Assembly: GCF_040054535.1 (NCBI RefSeq)
Contig: NC_090785.1
Span: 10,268,501 to 10,332,500, forward strand
Source of the DNA: Antennarius striatus
Taxonomy: Eukaryota; Chordata; Actinopteri; Lophiiformes; Antennariidae
Direction: 5' to 3'
DNA length: 64,000 bases
Below are positions 15,201 through 26,215 of this stretch, in pieces (the first letter of the stretch is position 1; each line of letters starts with the position of its first letter). The notes beneath the pieces were generated by a model. That model ran no database searches. It was not told where the DNA came from and worked only from the letters and a program-made list of their open reading frames with translations. Position numbers and translations under genes: made by a program.

Positions 15201-15957
15201 GGTTTCTTTGCGGAAGCAATAGCAGTTTTCTGAGAGCTGAACTCTTGAATGTTTTGCTATTTGATGTTAATTATTGGTTGAGTCAGCTGAGAAACTTAAT
15301 GGAAATAAAACAAAGTAGTTCCAAATAATGTGACATTTTGGACTTATGATTACAAGGAAGTGCATCAATGTGTCATTCTTGTAAGTCCAGTGGAATACCT
15401 CAGTGGTTTATAAGGAGAAACTTCATTCAGCAGAGGTAGAGATATAAAAGTTACAATAAGGTACTGCAATATTTTATGTCATTATGTGTTGATTTTGGGT
15501 CCAGAATTGTTTCTTTTAAGTTATAAGGACTAGTACTTCTGTATTTAGACTAGTAATGACATTTAAATGACCTTGAATGGCAATTGTATAGATCGAAATG
15601 TAATAAACATTGACTTATGAACTATTCATCTTATGAACAAAATCCCTGAACCAGTTGTGCTTGTAGGTTCTGTACGTTCTTGTTGAGTCCAGAAAATATT
15701 GCTTACTGGCTCCAACTTTGACTTTCATTTATGACCTGTCTCATCTCATCGCCCTTTAGATAAACATTGGCCTGCTCATCTTCTCATTGGCTGGTTTCCT
15801 GTTGCCGGCGTACCTTTTCCACCACCGCAGACACCTGCTGAAGGAAAAGGAGGCCAAAGACAAACAAGCTGTAGCGCAGGAAATGGAGGCGCTCAACCAC
15901 ACCGAGGCTAACGGCTACAAACCTCACAGCAACGGCTTGGCTGCTGTGGAGGCTTAG
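3261..15957 (+). CDS. slc43a1: Large neutral amino acid transporter LAT3 (SLC43A1), 14 coding exons
   Basis: Exons: 3261-3414, 4285-4480, 4855-4910, 6930-7006, 12070-12162, 13108-13241, 13351-13466, 13695-13841, 13948-13983, 14071-14206, 14305-14434, 14559-14632, 14979-15102, 15760-15957. Together 1671 nt = 556 codons plus TAG, all GT-AG with matching phases. The family is a 12-helix major-facilitator uniporter for leucine, phenylalanine and related neutral amino acids at the plasma membrane. It starts [13 protein letters not shown], as SLC43A1/2 do. [46 protein letters not shown] and [14 protein letters not shown] favour SLC43A1 over SLC43A2. The extracellular loop after helix 1 carries N-glycosylation sequons (NNS, NSS). 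The central cytoplasmic loop lacks the KKIKLSG…LDHKVTG-type segment known in mammalian SLC43A1/2; the intron there (13242-13350) is only 109 bp. Teleosts have a and b copies; I cannot say which this is. Confidence 0.96.
4968..5129 (+). repeat. 3' fragment of a fish SINE-like repeat with GGAT tail
   Basis: Contains the 'ctaaattgtccataagtgtgaatgtgag' type block and ends in a (ggat)n tail, matching the 3' half of the fuller repeat copies at 42198 and 63493. It lies in intron 3 of slc43a1. Confidence 0.5.
5591..6003 (+). mobile_element. Decayed pogo/Tigger-like DNA element, left end only
   Basis: Starts ACAGTAGTACTCGCAAGTTA, a degenerate version of the CAGTGGTACCTCG-type terminus of Tigger-like MITEs common in fish, followed by family-like internal sequence. 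No matching right terminal repeat was seen, so the boundary is approximate. Intron 3 of slc43a1. Confidence 0.35.
7089..7201 (+). repeat. 3' fragment of a fish SINE-like repeat
   Basis: Reads 'atgagctggcgacgtacc…' and ends '…aagaaaatggatagatgg', the usual 3' end of the SINE-like family seen more fully at 42198 and 63493. Intron 4 of slc43a1, 83 bp after the exon 4 donor. Confidence 0.5.
7207..11820 (+). other. Large intron 4 of slc43a1; nothing coding recognised
   Basis: This is most of the largest intron of the gene (7007-12069, about 5 kb). Open frames here (for example around 9112-9408 and 11464-11655) have no recognisable domains. A short (GT)9 run lies at 8091-8108. Near 10378-10450 a stretch resembling the common 'ctataaggtg…ggattata' interspersed repeat is visible but too decayed to assign. 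Confidence 0.5.
11824..11837 (-). promoter_or_regulatory. CTCF-type motif (reads on minus strand)
   Basis: The minus strand reads CCAGCAGGGGGCAG, an exact match to the CTCF core consensus CCASYAGRGGGCR. It lies in intron 4 of slc43a1 about 230 bp before exon 5. Binding is inference from the motif alone. Confidence 0.5.
12182..12560 (+). mobile_element. Probable pogo-like MITE, right end unclear
   Basis: Begins TA-CAGGTAGTCCTCAATCTAC, close to the left end of the better-preserved element at 47016 (CAGGTAATCCTCAAG). The right inverted repeat is not recognisable and the end is approximate. It starts 19 bp into intron 5 of slc43a1. Confidence 0.35.
15533..15665 (+). mobile_element. 3' fragment of the MITE family found at 47016
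   Basis: Aligns by eye with 47391-47520: both share 'tatttaga.tagtaatg.catttaaatgacct..aatgg.aatt' and a following 'ttatgaac'-rich part. It lies in the last intron of slc43a1. The terminal inverted repeat is degraded. Confidence 0.5.
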
Positions 15958-18290
15958 ACTAATTGTAGTAGATGTAGTGCAGATTTGCTTTTCTATGTGC
16001 CTTTCAAAAAAAAAAAACACCATCAGTAACTCATTCAAATGGATTTTGTTTTTAGACATTTTTTCTTTCTTTTGGACTGGTTTTCTGTCAGTGCTGATGC
16101 ACTTTTCTCATCAATACAGCAATAATACAGAGGAAATAGATCAGATTCCGTATGGTTGTTAAGCCTCAGAATTAGACTTTGAGTTTTCTGTGATTTGGGG
16201 GAGAATTAGTCATCAACGTGTGCTGCTTTTTATTTATTCTGGTTTTCAATCAAAAAGCCAAATTGGTGTGATTTAAAGCCATTAATTACACTCAAACGCA
16301 CACAGTCATATGCAGACATTCTGAGGGTCGAACTGCAGATATCACGGTACTTGAAATGCTGTTAGGTAGTTCTCAAAGATTATCATCCAATCCTTGCTGA
16401 CACCAAATAACAGCATAAAGTTTTTAGGTAATAGAGACTTTATACTTGAGCATTGCTCATAAGTCACGTTAAATGAAGCAATTTCTTTGGCTAATGTGCT
16501 GTTGTTACTGCACTCACGTCCACATAAACAATTTTTTTTTTTAACATTTCTAGAACACTATTAATAGTTATCGAAGTAGCTATCTAAGATAAAGTATCTA
16601 AACACCACAATTTTTATACTAAGGAAGCTTTTGAGACATTTCTCTGATCACACACACACACGCGCACAGATAGCCTGGTTGTAGAGACATCACATCTACC
16701 TCTGCTTATTCTTACGTACTGTCTCTCTGCAACTGATCTCTGTACAAATATTTTTATGCGGAAAATCATCAGGAAATATTAGTAAATTAATTAGCACGTT
16801 GATCGTCATGTATCCCACTAATTTAGTACAAAATGAGTCCTTGTGGACTCATGCCCCTGTCTGGAATTTTTATATATAGGAAAAAAATATGAAAAGTCAT
16901 AAGGAAAAATATAAATGACTATAAAAAATGTTGTCAGTGTTATGAGACACTTTGTTCTGCTTTAGGCGGAGAAATGAATTAGTGCGTGTATGATATGTAT
17001 TTAAGTCCTGTTTTTATATTTTAGCTGCAGTAGCATTAAAAAGGGAAATGTTTGTGCCAGCAACAAAAAGTTATTCTGTAGTTTGTTAATTACAAGTGAA
17101 GTTAGGATGATACACTGTGTATTAAGCTGAAGTCCTTTTAGGTTTTAGGTCATATGTTGATTTTGGAAAAACATTTTTGTAAATAGAACTGATTAGTCTT
17201 GTATTCTAGTCCATATTTTGCTTTCTTTACTATATATGGGTGTATATAATAACTGATTTGCTGTGGAAGATACGGCTGTGGGTAAAATTGTTTTGTAAGT
17301 GAGCTCCCTGTTTGGATGCTCAACATCCCAGTATTGTTTAGATTGATGAAATCGTTTGTAATGTGTCTTTTTTTTTGACTGAATGCATTTCAGTTTCAAG
17401 ACAGCTTTAGGTGTATTGATGTTTTTTGTTTGATGTATTGCTTTTCTCCATTCTAGTTCAATTTTTGGAATATTTGTTTTATCGCTTGAAGGAAATTGTT
17501 GTAATTTTGTGCCTTTGTTGCCATATTGGCTTTATTGCAAAAGATCAATGCCTCACCCAAAGGCCTTTCTCTGTAAACCAAAGCCATGTGTAGGGACCGC
17601 TAGCTTGCCGATGGTACTGCTCCTATCCTGTGGATAACATACTGGAGCGCAGCCACAGAGGTGTCTAATGCAGCTACGCATGATTCCCACAGCAAATGAC
17701 CAGTTCCAGAATCAGTTTTCCTCACAACAGTCGATGCAGTTTGTTCTTTCTGATGCTGTACTTATGATAAGTATATTCCAATAACTTGGACTAAGGTCCA
17801 GCCAAGCATCCATCACTGTGTTGTTACCACATTTGCTGACCGTATTGGCATATCTCAAGTCCATCATACTTGCAATTTCAATAACTGACCTCTTTGTATC
17901 TCTAGTTAACATCTAGTCAAGCTTGCAAACAGCCGAAAGAAATTGAAGTGTTATGACTTTGTTGATGTATACCTTCATAAATGTGTACGAAGTTTAATCA
18001 CCTTTAGCAAAAAAAAAAAAAATTTTCGTTGCTTAATGTGTATACTTTTGGCCTATGCAATAATTGCCCTTGGAGTGTAAGCGTTGGTTTTTTTGTTCAA
18101 CCTATGCCTTTCTTTCATGAATTCAATCATTATATCCACCTTCAGAATTTCATAAATAAATATATGAATGTTAGCCAATTGTCCGACGGGTATTTCTTTT
18201 ACCACCCAGCCCAACATTGGTCACAGTAAAATACCTCAGCATCACCTTTCTCGTGTATAATAAATAACAGCTTTAAATATGAAATAAATC
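15958..18290 (+). other. 3'UTR of slc43a1 with poly(A) signals
   Basis: AT-rich sequence follows the TAG stop. Two AATAAA hexamers at 18259-18264 and 18283-18288 are the likely ends, giving a 3'UTR of about 2.3 kb. Other AATAAA-like hexamers (for example near 18152) could give shorter forms. No other gene was found inside. Confidence 0.6.
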
Positions 18291-18328
18291 CATAGAGGTT
18301 GCAATGACACAATCAAAGATAATCAAAT

Positions 18329-18334
18329 TTTATT
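18329..18334 (-). terminator. Poly(A) signal of med19
   Basis: AATAAA on the minus strand, about 275 nt after the med19 stop codon. It lies within 50-70 bp of the slc43a1 poly(A) signals on the opposite strand, so the two transcripts end tail to tail. Confidence 0.7.
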
Positions 18335-18606
18335 GGATTTTGGCATTCTGACCAAAAGATAAAGAAAATCAAAAGACATCCCTACCACACACAGCTCAAG
18401 AGGCTTTCTGCTTTTTTACACTGTTCTGTAGCATTTCATCATCACATACATCCATTCTGTCACTGCTGCATTTACGCTCACAAACTCAAACCATACATCC
18501 ATTTGATTCACTCGGTATAATCTGTAAAATACACATTCACTCCCTTACAAAATGTGCAGTCATCAACACACCCATATGCACTGTTGAACACACAGTGGGA
18601 TCCTGT

Positions 18607-21018
18607 CTATCTGAGGCTGTTACTGTTAGGTTGTGATCCAGCGAGGCCGGGATGGTCAGGACTGTGGCGGTTCTGGTGAGAGAGGGAGCAATAACACAAC
18701 GGTTTAAATTCACCATGCAAAAACAATATCTGTATTTTAAACATAAAATGTATTTTAAAAGCTGTGTTGATGTTGTTGGTTTGTGTGAGTACACAGCTGA
18801 ACCTAGTCCCCCTCGTCAGTGTACTTTACACAGTACTTTAAACAACTTAACTTCAAGGGTAAATTAGTTTGATTAATATTAGCGCAAGGGTTTTAGGAAA
18901 GCCTTGAATCGCTGCCCATTAGGATCTACAATAAAGCATGACAGAAATAGTCAAGTCTTGACCAATAGTCTTACTTTCTTCTTTTTCTTGTCTTTCTTCT
19001 TCTTCTTGCGATCAGGATCATCATCCCTCTTTTTCTTCTTCTTCTTGGGGTCAGAGTCTGACGGCGTTTCTGAGACACAAACAATCAAAACAGTCAGTAA
19101 CTGAACACACATTACATTCGTTACCTTTGTGTGTGTGTATATGATGTTTTCTACCATACCTTGAGGTAATGGGTCCTGTGGTCGATGGTGTTTGTGCTTG
19201 TGTTTGCTCTTCTTCTTTGGAGGTTGTATGTGCATCAGTCTATATTGTTCTGGGAGCTGGGAAAAAGAAAAAAGCAACGTACTATTCAGTCACACAAAAG
19301 TATCTACCAGCATACTGAAATGTGGGCTAAGCAAAAAAATGCATTAATGTTTTCGGTTAGTACCGGTCCAGTATGTAGTCTAAATCCCGTCAGGAGAGCG
19401 CCAGTCAGAGGACTGAAAGAGTTCCCACACACTGGAGGCTTGTCAATCAGAGAGCGTAATGAGCTACCATCTTGAGTGCCCTGACAGTCAATCATACCTG
19501 TTGCACAAGAAACAAGAGACAGGATCAAAATATAAACAGCGACAGAGAAACCACTAACTACAGCCAAAAAATCTTTGAGATGAACAGGACAAAACTATAC
19601 TCATTGTTACTTTCATGAAAACACAAACATCTGGGACTCATCCCTTTTGGAGTCGGACATGACTGTCTGCTAGCTGTCAAAGGGAATGATCCGGGTTGAC
19701 TGCATGATTTACAAGCACTACAAACATTTATTATATTCAAGGTACGGATCTGAACATTTTGGATATCATTGTACAGAGTACCCAGCAGCATCAAGTCCGA
19801 CCATTGTAATTTGGTTACCATTTGTAAGTGTGGTTTTTAAATACAATTTAGAAAGGTGTGATTTTGAACTCTTTTAAAGGGATGCTGTGATTGAAATAAA
19901 GGTCAGAAATTCAGAGCGAGCCAAAATCTGATACAGTAGGAATGAGAATTGTGAAGCATTGGTATCTAGGATGGTAGAAGAAAGGCACAGTTTAAAAGCA
20001 GGTCATTACCACACAAGGTACTGTTTTGATTACCCTGTTGATGGTCACAAGTGAAAATAAATGTTCTTTCTACTAACAGTATTGCTTTGTACTGACTGAC
20101 TCAATCAAGACGAACACTTAACAGTTTACAAATAACACTAAATGTATAGAACAGAGGCATTACCTGTGGAATACGGATCATTACATGCATTTAGTTACGA
20201 CTCCCTCTAATCCCCATTAGGTTCTTGCCAAAACTCACCTGGTAACTCCGGTAGAAAGTTGCTGAGCTTCTCCTTCACCTTTTTGCCACAGAATTTGTTG
20301 TATGCGTGTTCCAGATTGTAGTGCGTGATGAGGTTGGTGTTGCCGGTTAACTCGTTCCCCACTAAAAACACACATCCATACGAATATAAAATACCTCGGG
20401 ATTTATTATATATGCAAGTAATTCAAGTTGTAGCAATTAAGGTAATGCAGAAAAATCATTTCTTGCTTGGTGACAACTCGGACGTTGGCTAATGGTCTCA
20501 AGAATCCCTACTAGGACCTCAGTTCCAGGCCATTTGTCTTTAGAGTAAATAACTTTAAACTCATTTTGATCTTTTTTATGTCCTAAACAACATGGAAAAA
20601 CAACGAATTCCGTAAAAAAACGGGTCGAATATACCCATAAATTAGCTTAGTCAATATGTTTCGTGAACACATCTGTTAGCATAATGTTAGCTGGCATTGT
20701 TTACAAACTGCGTGTTAGCCTTTGCTAGCAGATCAAATCATTCGTAAAAACTATCAGAAATTAATCGTACAACAAATGCTATGACTATAGCTGTCAACAC
20801 GTACCAGGAAGCTCTCGTAGTAAATAGAAAGGTTCATTCATGGCTCCAGGCTTCCGCAGGGTAGGCCCTTCATCCACGAGCTGTGGTGGCATCTGCCCCG
20901 CCATAGAGACTTGATTTTGCGGCAGCGACGGTTTTCCTGACCCGAACCCCAGAGACGACGAGCCGGGCGGACCCTGAACTTCATTTTGCCCAAACAAAGT
21001 TGAAAACATCTCCGTCAT
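18607..21018 (-). CDS. med19: Mediator complex subunit 19
   Basis: Exons on the minus strand: 21018-20805, 20361-20239, 19497-19364, 19256-19160, 19069-18975, 18672-18607; 729 nt = 242 codons plus TAG (human about 244). MED19 is a nuclear head-module subunit of Mediator that links transcription factors to RNA polymerase II. The start MTEMFSTLFG is typical of MED19. The conserved middle reads PFYLLRELP, then LITHYNLEHAYNKFCGKKVK, then DKPPVCGNSF and LTGFRLHTGPLPEQYRL. The C-terminal third is a lysine/histidine-rich tail (KKKSKHKHKHH, then two KKKKK runs, ending NRHSPDHPG). The last exon encodes only 21 residues. A downstream open frame that reads through the exon 5 donor ends after 7 residues and is not used. 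The gene converges on slc43a1; its 5' side is occupied by the Penelope-like element from 21251. Confidence 0.97.
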
Positions 21019-21250
21019 ATCTATCTCGAATAATACATTTATGTGAAGACGCTGTTCACTTCAAGCGTCCGGTCTACTGAATTACTTGTTTGAACGGTGT
21101 TCACCACCTACCAGTGCCCGTGTTGTGTCCACCCCTCTACTCTTTAACAGGCATTATTTTCTGAGACGCACGTACCGTAATAACCGTTATAAGCGCGCAC
21201 GGTACCACAATAAGACCTTAAGTTCGCAGACAGATGATACACTTTAGTAT
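21019..21250 (-). promoter_or_regulatory. Promoter/5' flank of med19
   Basis: 232 bp between the med19 start codon and the left end of the Penelope-like element. No TATA box was seen. Any essential promoter must fit here or in the transposon-derived DNA beyond it. Confidence 0.4.
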
Positions 21251-22827
21251 CCAAAGCTGTGTAAGTCAATCCACTGGACGTCAAGAAAGTTCTTGAAGAC
21301 GTTTCGACTCTCTTCCAAGAGACTTCTTCAGTTCTGAAGGTGGCTGCTCTTGTCCCAGCTTATTGAACCTGTGGGGTGTGGTCAGTGACATTCACGTTCC
21401 GTTGTCGAAACCCGTCTGACTCCTCCACGATTGTTGATGGGGGTGTCAAAGGGGGGTCGTTGAAATGCGAGTTTCACCTTTGTATGCTAATGAGGGTCAT
21501 TAGCATGAGACACATCACCTGGGTTAATGTGCTAAGACAATCTTTTTTGGGAGTTTCGAAAGGACCTGATTGTAAAGATGTCTGTGTAGGTTCTCAGTCA
21601 TCCAGGTCATGGTTATCCAAAAGCTGTTGAGTCGATCCACTGGACGTTAAGAAAGTTCTTGAAGACGTTTCGTCTCTCATCCAAGACACTTCTTCAGTTC
21701 AGAGACAATCTTTTTGGGGGTTTCGAAAGGACATGATTATAAATGGGAGAAAGGTGATGTCGCAGACCACCCCCTCTATTCAGAGATGGCTTCTCCACTT
21801 TGACGTGGATGGCCTCTTTCACTCCTCTCTCAGACCATTTATCTTCCCTGTCCAAGATCTGAACATCTGTGTCCTGAAATGAGTGTCCCTCTTCCTTGAG
21901 GTGAAGGAAGACTGCCGAGTCCTGTCCTGATGTGTTGGCTCTTCTGTGTTGAGCCATGCGTCTGTGTAGTGGTTGTTTGGTTTCCCCTATGTAGACATCT
22001 GAGCATTCCTCGCTGCATTTAACTGCATACACCAGATTGCTCTACTGACTGTGTGGTGTGGGGTCTTTTGGGTGGACCAGTCTTTGTCGGAGGGTGTTTC
22101 CCGGCTTAAAATACACAGGGACCTTGTGTTTGTTAAAGATCCTCCTCAGCTTTTCAGACACCCCAGACACATACGGGATCACTATACCATTGCGCTTGCT
22201 CTCTTCCGTCCTCGCTGGGTTGTTCTCCTTTCTGGATCTTGTGTGAGCTTTCACGAAGGTCCAGTCAGGATATCCACACGTTTTTAATGCCCCTTTCAGG
22301 TGTTGGTTTTCTTTCACCTGGTCTTGGGCACTGGTTGGTAGCTTATCAGCCCTGTCTTGCAGGGTACCAGCTACTCTCAAGAATCCCTATTAGGGCGTCA
22401 TCAGGGACAAGACCAGCCACCACCACAAGAACTGCAAATGCCTCTTCGATGAGAGGCAAAACATCTTCAAGAAACTTTCTTAATAAATCCAGTGGATTGA
22501 TTTGGATCAATCCACTGGATGAATGCCTTAGCAGATTAACCCAGATGATGTGTCTCGTACTGATGACCCTCATTAGAATACAAAGGCTCAGTGAAACGCG
22601 CATTTCAATGACCCCCCCCTTTGAAACCCCCATCAGCCATTGTTGAGAAGTCAGATGGGTTTCAACTATGGTCGTTGAAATGCAAATAGCCCTGACCACA
22701 CCCCACAGGGTTATTAAACTGGGACAAGACCAGCCACCACGAGAACTGAAGAAGCCTCTTCGATGAGAGGCAAAACATCTTCATGAAAGTTTATTAAAGT
22801 CCAGTGGATTGATTTAAACAGCTTTGG
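21251..22827 (-). mobile_element. Decayed Penelope-like retroelement (GIY-YIG type) between inverted repeats
   Basis: The minus strand from about 22380 to 21694 is one reading frame that encodes the end of a reverse transcriptase (…HKVPVYFKPGNTLR…) and then a GIY-YIG nuclease-like part (…VYAVKCSEECSDVYIGETKQ…HRR). A single TAG at 22042-22044 interrupts it. The 5' part of the RT is absent, so the element is truncated. The outer 31 bp at 21251-21281 and 22797-22827 are inverted copies with about 28 matches. Further copies of the same 'gaactgaagaag…gaaacgtcttcaagaa' terminal module lie at about 21630-21705 and 22430-22520. Assignment to Penelope-like elements rests on the RT/GIY-YIG arrangement. 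Confidence 0.85.
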
Positions 22828-22846
22828 ATGATTCCATGAGTTCACT

Positions 22847-22852
22847 TTTATT
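22847..22852 (-). terminator. Poly(A) signal of pmf1
   Basis: AATAAA on the minus strand, 64 nt past the pmf1 stop codon and only about 20 bp from the right end of the Penelope-like element. Confidence 0.65.
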
Positions 22853-22915
22853 TTCAGACAAATAGATACAAAAACGCTATGTACAGGAATATGTGCAGGT
22901 TAGAACATCAGAAGA

Positions 22916-25900
22916 TCAAACATTAAAGACATCTGCAGGGCAGAGAGATGAAGCCAGTTTTTCAAACTGTAGGACGGAAGCCTAAAGGTGAAAAAAAACA
23001 ACAACAACACGTCAGCTTTAAGCATTCACATTCACTGTAAACATATTTTAAGTTTATACTTATGATGGCAAAGTTTTATTTTCACCCTCTTCCACAGGTT
23101 GTGGAGGGAACGATCTTTTATCTAACCAAATCCAATATCACGTTTTTTTCCCCCTTTAAAAATATCATTACCATTTACAACATATTAAAGCTGATCAATG
23201 TTACCTTCAAAAGTAATTGCAGAATCTCAGACTAAAAGTAAAAGTGATGTGGATCATATACAAGAATTTTACATCTGAACTGAATTCAGATTAAATCTGA
23301 AATCTCTAGACTGAAAGACATATGCTACACTTCAATTTGCTTCTTCAATATGTAAAATATGGTAGGAGGATGTTGAGTTTTGAACTGCCAGGCAGGAGGC
23401 CTAGAAGAAGACCAAAGTGGAGGTTTATGGATATAGTGAAAGAGGACATGAAGGTAGTGGGTTAGAGAAGAGGATGCAGAAGACAGGGTTAGATGGAGGC
23501 AACTGATTCGCGGTGGTGACCCCTGAAGGGAAAAGTCGAAAGGAAAAGAATAATAATATGTAAGTGTAGAAGCAAACAAGTTCGGTATGTTTGACTAGGT
23601 TAAACTATTCCTCTCACCTTCCAGTCATCAACAGCTGTAGAAATCTGATGTTCCAGCTGAGCAATATTCTCTCTACCAGCAAGAACTCTCTGGGCAAGGG
23701 AAGCATTCTCTGTTTTAATCTTTTTCAGCTCCAGTCGCATATAGGCCTCCTGCTTTTGATAGTAGGGCATCAGAAAGCTACTGAAGTCCTGCTCAGGAAC
23801 CCCACTTGGTCGCCTAAAATGATATAAATGGTTAAAATATTTTGTTTTTAATCATATTGCAAGCTGGGCATAATTATACGCACATATACTGTTTAGTGAA
23901 CAAATGCACAACACTTCTATTACAGATCCACTAGTGCAGCAGTCCCCAACCTTTATTGCACCATCTAAGACAATATTTTCAGACTGGCCTTCATTTGCTT
24001 GATAATCGTTAATGACACCAGGTCAGCTTTAGTGTAATAATAAATCACCACAGTGGTCTGATGTCTAATGCAGATATCAACAGACAATAAGCAACCTTTT
24101 AATAAATTAATAATCAACATCTCTGTAAAAGAAATTAGTTATTTTCGAACAAAAATTGTATATCAAAAAACTTGATTCAAGTGACTGTGCTGACTACCAA
24201 TCAATGCATTAACCATAGGAGAAATACTCATCATTTATATATAAAAGGGTGAACAAGTCAATTTAATATTAATGATAATGAGCCCTAGGCTTGTTTCTCT
24301 GCAACAAGCCGGTCCCATCTAGGGGTAACGGGATACCCAAAGTGTGTTCCGGACGTCCAGTCTACTCCATAGTTTGGTTTTGTTTGATCGCTGCAGAAAA
24401 CTCCGCTTCCTGTCACGTGACCAAGACCTGTCAAGAGTTACAGACTCACGTGTGCTGTACGTCATTCCGCACAGAAACCACTTTTCAAAATAAACATCTT
24501 TAGACTGATGATCAATAAAAAAAGTCGGCTCGTGACCCGGTACAAATCCTCAACGGTGATTAGGGACCGCCGCTCTTGTGAAACAAAACAGTTTGATATA
24601 CAATCTATAAAAATGTTCAAATGAGATGTTTTTAGTAAGAGGGACACGCAGAATGGAAATTTTTGCTGCAACACCCGTAATTAATGAGTGTCTGATTCTC
24701 ATGGTCAGCACTAAAATTAGATACTGCTCATTACTTTTCATCGAGACTAACAATTTATATCTGGAAAGAAAGGATATTTGCATTAGAAATAAAAATCTCT
24801 CACTATGTTGAATAAGCAGTTATACAACTCAGGGGATTTTTACCCAAGTTGAATGTTTATTTAATTTATATGTAATATACAGTATATTGTATTTTTATTC
24901 CACTTCATATATTTGGTAACATGATAACAGATTTATACAGGTGTCCAATGGCTTCATTTTGTATTTTGTGGAAAGCAAGGCAGCATGTTATAATATACAT
25001 CAACAGATTTGCTAAATGATGATGGATGTTCTGTCATACGTCTGTACCCACAGATGGTAGTCTCCATAATGTCCCAATGGTTGCTCTGTGCATCTTTTTG
25101 AACTTTTTTGCAGAGTTGTGGAATTTGCAAAAGCATTTGCAAGTCTAGTCTTCTTACATTTATCATATCTATTTGCCTGACAACAATGAGCATAGATATC
25201 AGGCTTCAGATGTTTTACAAGAAAATTGAGCGTGTACAATCAAACATGAAAGCAGTTCTTAATTTCAATGGAGTGAAAGCAGATTTATTTACTAACCATG
25301 CAGGGTTTGGATTGTCCTTGGCAGCTTGCTCCAGTTTGTCCAGCTCATTCAGCTTGAAATCTAATCGGCCTTCTTCAATCAGCCTGTTTATGTCATCCTT
25401 CATATACAAAATACAAGAATTTATGTAAACAACTGAAAATAAATGAATGAAAAGTAATAAAATGTACACACATTTGTTAATATTAATGTATAGTATTAAT
25501 GTGATGAACCTCTACAGCCCTCCGCAGCTCCTCTATGAACTGCTTGTGAATGCTCTCCATCCTTTGAGGATTCTTCTTGTACAGCGGACGAAATGTACTG
25601 GCAAACCTGTTGAAACTAGGAATGAAAGTAATGTCAACCAGACGTGCAGAAAAATTAAGCTACTGATCTAGTATAGGAACAAAAAGTTCATTACTCCAAG
25701 TTCATCAACTAACTGATTGACTTGGCTGTGAAGAAAATGAATTTCTATAACTGATTAATAAAAATAATAATTGGTTTATAACGAACAAAATACAGAATTT
25801 ATTTTTAGCGACACAAACTAGCGGTGAAATTTCGTAGAACAGTGACGCAATTTAAATTTACTGAGTTATATACTGAACTTGGAGAAGTATTAAATTTAAA

Positions 25901-26215
25901 ATTTATTGCTATTTACAGTAAAAATGATCGACAACACAAAAATTGAGACACATTTCTCTACAAAATGACGCATTACCTGGCAAGGTCGATGAACTTATCC
26001 AGACTCTTCTGCATGACTTTATTGAATATTTTCAGCCTGCTGTATCGAGCTTCCGTCTCCCCGGACGTGTTACAAACTGATCCGGGGTTTGGTCCGTCTG
26101 ATGGACATTCGCCTTTACCCTCATTACTCTGGTTTCCAACTGAATCTTTTACACACAAATCACTGCTGGGCGCAATTTCCTTCGGAGTTCCTTCTTCGCC
26201 TTGCTCTACTTCCAT
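22916..26215 (-). CDS. pmf1: Polyamine-modulated factor 1, Mis12-complex kinetochore subunit (Nnf1)
   Basis: Exons on the minus strand: 26215-25977, 25606-25510, 25397-25297, 23813-23618, 22981-22916; 699 nt = 232 codons plus TGA (human PMF1 about 205). PMF1 is the Nnf1 subunit of the Mis12 complex, which joins centromeric chromatin to the outer kinetochore. Landmarks: SRLKIFNKVMQKSLDKFIDL near residue 60-80, FRPLYKKNPQRMESIHKQFI, an acidic IEEGRLDFKLNELDKLEQAA helix, then PAWRPSGVPEQD, which matches the human PAWRPSGIPEKD, and a C-terminal coiled coil (…LELKKIKTENASLAQRVLAGREN…). The chosen start (MEVEQ) has a good context (aagATGG); a frame extending upstream starts only at TTG. The gene is head to head with tmx2. 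It carries a LINE fragment in intron 4 and a hAT-like MITE in intron 3. Confidence 0.93.
23347..23563 (+). mobile_element. 3' end of an RTE-type LINE, same family as the copy at 49886
   Basis: The + strand encodes the last residues of the family's reverse transcriptase ORF (…GRRMLSFELPG type block, MDIVKEDMK, WRQLI) and the family 3' terminus 'gacccctgaagggaaaag'. It is flanked by 9-bp direct repeats AATATGTAA (23347-23355 and 23555-23563). Intron 4 of pmf1, antisense to the gene. Confidence 0.75.
23937..24572 (+). mobile_element. hAT-like non-autonomous DNA element
   Basis: Begins CAGCAGTCCCCAACC and ends …GGTGATTAGGGACCGCCG; the inverted termini match at 11 of 15 positions. It is flanked by a degenerate 8-bp duplication (CACTAGTG / CTCTTGTG, 6 of 8). 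This fits the 'CAGTGGTCCCCAACCTTTTT' hAT-type repeats of vertebrates. No transposase is left. Intron 3 of pmf1. Confidence 0.6.

Noticed and set aside
18951-18975. med19 ending by read-through of exon 5 (…VRLLVKT)
   Set aside because: A donor (AAA|gtaaga) is present and the next exon encodes the conserved NRHSPDHPG end.
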